A stretch of 16,528 bases of DNA, taken from NCBI GenBank assembly GCA_015179045.1, contig WHUZ01000273.1, positions 1-16,528 of the forward strand, in the 5' to 3' direction. This document shows, one piece after another, positions 14,581 through 16,528 of the stretch. The DNA is from Kalaharituber pfeilii. Its lineage: Eukaryota; Ascomycota; Pezizomycetes; Pezizales; Pezizaceae. Made by a program: the position numbers and the translations under genes. How positions within the stretch are numbered: position 1 is the stretch's first letter; the number at the start of each line of letters is the position of its first letter. Below the pieces are notes generated by a model. That model was not told the DNA's origin. It made no database searches and worked only from the letters and a program-made list of their open reading frames with translations.

Positions 14581-15404
14581 CTTCCTGCCACGTTCCTTCT
14601 TCCCAGAACTTAGTTTCTTGCTGATCTCGCTGTCCACTCCCCTTCTTAAGGGCGTGGTCACCATGTCTGGATAAAGCATCTGCCTTGGCATTCGCTTTTC
14701 CTTTTCGGTAGATGATTGTATAGTCGAATGGGGCAAGTTTTTTCTGCCCATCGTGCTTGACGGCGAGATAGCTTCTTAATGGTGTTGAAGATCCGGAGAT
14801 TGTCGTAGTCGGTATAGACTTTGATGCTGTGCTTAGCACCTTCACAGTATTCTCTCCAGGTATCTGTCATACATTCCACCACAGCCAGCATCTCCTTGTC
14901 GAAGATGTCATAGTTAATTTCGGCTGGGGTGAACTTCCGGGAATGGAACGCAACTGGGTGTAGTTTGCGTCTTCTTACTTCTGACTTAGGATCCCTCCAA
15001 GTGCGAAGTCGCTTGCATCCATTTCCAGAATGATTTCGTGTTCTGAGTGATAGTGTGCTAGAATCGGAGCAGTCGTGAAAGCTTCCTTAAGTTGTTGGAA
15101 AGCTTCCTCTTACGGAGGTCCCCAGACTAGCTTTGCCTCTTTATTGAGTAGTCGAGTTAGAGGTAAGCATATCTTACTGTAGTCCTTAATGAAGCGTCGG
15201 TAGAAGTTAGCAAATCCTAGGAAGGATTGTATATCTGTCTTCAAGTTGGAGTGTTCATTAGTACCAGGGGTCTTCCAATCAAGGATAGCCTGGATTTTAT
15301 CGGTGGACATCGAGATTCCTTTCCCCGAGATGTGATAACCCAAAAATTCAACTTCCTCCACGCACCACTCGCATTTTTCCTCTTGTATAGCCAAACCATT
15401 TTCC
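14581..15404 (-). pseudogene. pol: end of reverse transcriptase and RNase H
   Basis: The frame 15394-15110 holds the RT thumb/connection: [15 protein letters not shown], then SFLGFANFYRRFIKDYS, typical of Ty3/gypsy. A TAA at 15110-15112 interrupts it, and the same frame continues into RNase H with [18 protein letters not shown] (first catalytic Asp), then a second TAA at 14975-14977. After a frameshift near 14965 come MLAVVECMT (Glu helix) and VYTDYDNL (Asp strand; TDH is usual here). A six-A run (14738-14743) shifts the frame again before [18 protein letters not shown] (last Asp). A further shift near 14575-14590 precedes the integrase; its exact place is unclear. RNase H removes the RNA template during reverse transcription. 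Confidence 0.85.
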
Positions 15405-16528
15405 TGTAGCCTGTTGCAACACCTCTTCCAGGATTGTATTATGTTCTTCTAGGGTTTCGGCATATATTAGTAGGTCGTCGATGTATGCCAGTAAACCCTG
15501 ATCGATCATGTCTTTGAAGATTTCATTCATGAACTCCTGGAAGGTTGCTGGTGCATTGCAGAGTCCGAATGGCATAACTGTGTATTCGTAGTGGCCGTAC
15601 CGAGTCCTAAAGGCTGTCTTCCACTCATCCCCTTTGGCAATTCGTACCAAGTTGTATCCGTTCTTTAAGTCAAGGGCGGTGAAGTATTTGCCCTTGCGGA
15701 GTCGGTCTCGGAGTTCTGCCATTAGTGGGAGGGGGTAGCGGTTCTTGATAGTGATTCGGTTAAGGCCTCTATAATCGACACACATGCGTAGTTTGCCATT
15801 CTTTTTTGGGACGAACAGGATAGGTGCACCTGCCGGGGATTGTGAGGGTCGGATCTTTCCTTCTTTTAACATCTGTTCGATATATTCTTTAAGGATTTCC
15901 AATTCCTTCTCACTTAATCGGTAAATAGGTCCCCATGGAGGTTGTTGTCCTTCTTGTAGAGGTATGCGATGGTCGTATGATCGGTGCGGGGGTAGTTTTG
16001 CTGCGGTCTCGGGGTCGAAAACCTTCGGGAATTTCTTCTTCCATGCTGCTAGGTCAAAGGTCACCTGCTTGCCAGCTTCCGTTTGGTAGATGCGCACTTG
16101 GGGTGTTTTTCGTCCCACGATACGCATATATCCACCAAAAAACACTTGCCCTGCTTGCCATTCTTCAGTCGTGTAAAGTTCCTCCGCTTCACAAAGTTCA
16201 AAGCGCCTAGCCTTGATGTGTTCCGAGCATTTGGCGTGATTTAGTTCAACATAGTCCAAGTCCCAATCAATGTATGGCTGGTGACTAGCCATCCACGTCA
16301 TTGACAAGAGTGCATCATAGTCCTTTCCTCCATCACCCATGTCGAAGTCGATGAGTTCTTTATGAACTTTACCGGTATCGTCGATAAGGGTCATTTGGAG
16401 CTTTGGGGTATACTCTGTCCCAGTGTTTGGTAAGGGCACACCTCCGGCTCCTCTGAACTTGATGGGGAATTTTCTTTTGATGCGTGGGATTGGTACTTTG
16501 TTGGAGAGCATTGACGTTTCTGCTCCTG
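15405..16528 (-). pseudogene. pol: protease tail and reverse transcriptase (open to window edge)
   Basis: The frame is open from the window edge (16528) to a shift at about 15410, so the Met at 16511 is probably internal. The first 115 residues or so resemble the downstream half of a fungal gypsy aspartic protease ([19 protein letters not shown], like the usual L-G-x-P-W-L...P-x-I-D-W end); the D-S/T-G active site would be upstream, outside the window. RT follows: [20 protein letters not shown], then [28 protein letters not shown] (catalytic Asp, about residue 280), [13 protein letters not shown] and AYIDDLL (the YxDD box, 15486-15475, about residue 342). All RT catalytic aspartates are present. 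An extra base at about 15410 ends the frame in the thumb region. Confidence 0.9.

Larger units (their letters stand above)
11821..16528 (-). mobile_element. Ty3/gypsy chromovirus-type LTR retrotransposon, decayed, 5' end beyond window
   Basis: On the minus strand the order, from the right edge, is protease tail, reverse transcriptase, RNase H, integrase, chromodomain, 3' untranslated region, polypurine tract, 3' LTR. This RT-RH-IN order defines Ty3/gypsy, and the chromodomain places it with chromoviruses. The gag, protease active site, primer-binding site and other LTR would lie beyond position 16528. The coding region has at least five stops and several frameshifts, so it is non-autonomous at best. 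The insertion point appears to be inside a 57-bp array (edge at 11820). Confidence 0.9.

Overview
This window looks like repeat-dense heterochromatin of a filamentous ascomycete (Pezizomycotina-type) fungus. The reasons are a chromodomain Ty3/gypsy retroelement, Tad-like LINE remnants, a PIF1-type helicase scrap, and an AT-rich block whose C-to-T and G-to-A pattern matches repeat-induced point mutation (RIP) or methyl-C deamination. The species cannot be named from the sequence. I see no intact host gene, tRNA, rRNA or CRISPR.

Positions 1-10782 are a mosaic built from one module. The module has a degenerate 57-bp tandem array, a GC-rich block of nested mini/microsatellites, and a foldback (MITE-like) element with long terminal inverted repeats. 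It occurs three times in the same orientation: about 2201-3742, 4894-7051 and 9027-10782. Further 57-bp arrays in the opposite orientation lie at 1-276, 393-1294 and 3743-4558. Paired arrays form large palindromes around a 12-bp minisatellite core. Because 57 and 12 are multiples of three, long ORFs run through these arrays on several frames; I read them as by-products. Four Tad-like LINE 3' ends lie in the mosaic (277-392, 1295-1989, 2247-2325, 7628-8416). Two keep protein remnants: an ORF1 RNA-binding region and an ORF2 RNase H plus CCHC tail. All four share a 30-nt 3' hairpin with compensatory changes. A GC-rich GGCCTG-type array and a PIF1-like helicase C-terminal fragment lie at 7084-8868.

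Positions 10783-11820 are AT-rich. The part at about 11631-11820 is a mutated version of the same 57-bp array, so the array once continued rightward.

Positions 11821-16528 hold one Ty3/gypsy chromovirus-type retroelement on the minus strand, cut by the right window edge: LTR, polypurine tract, 3' untranslated region, then (right to left in coding order) protease tail, reverse transcriptase, RNase H, integrase and chromodomain. It has at least five stop codons and several frameshifts and is a dead copy. It appears to have inserted into a 57-bp array.
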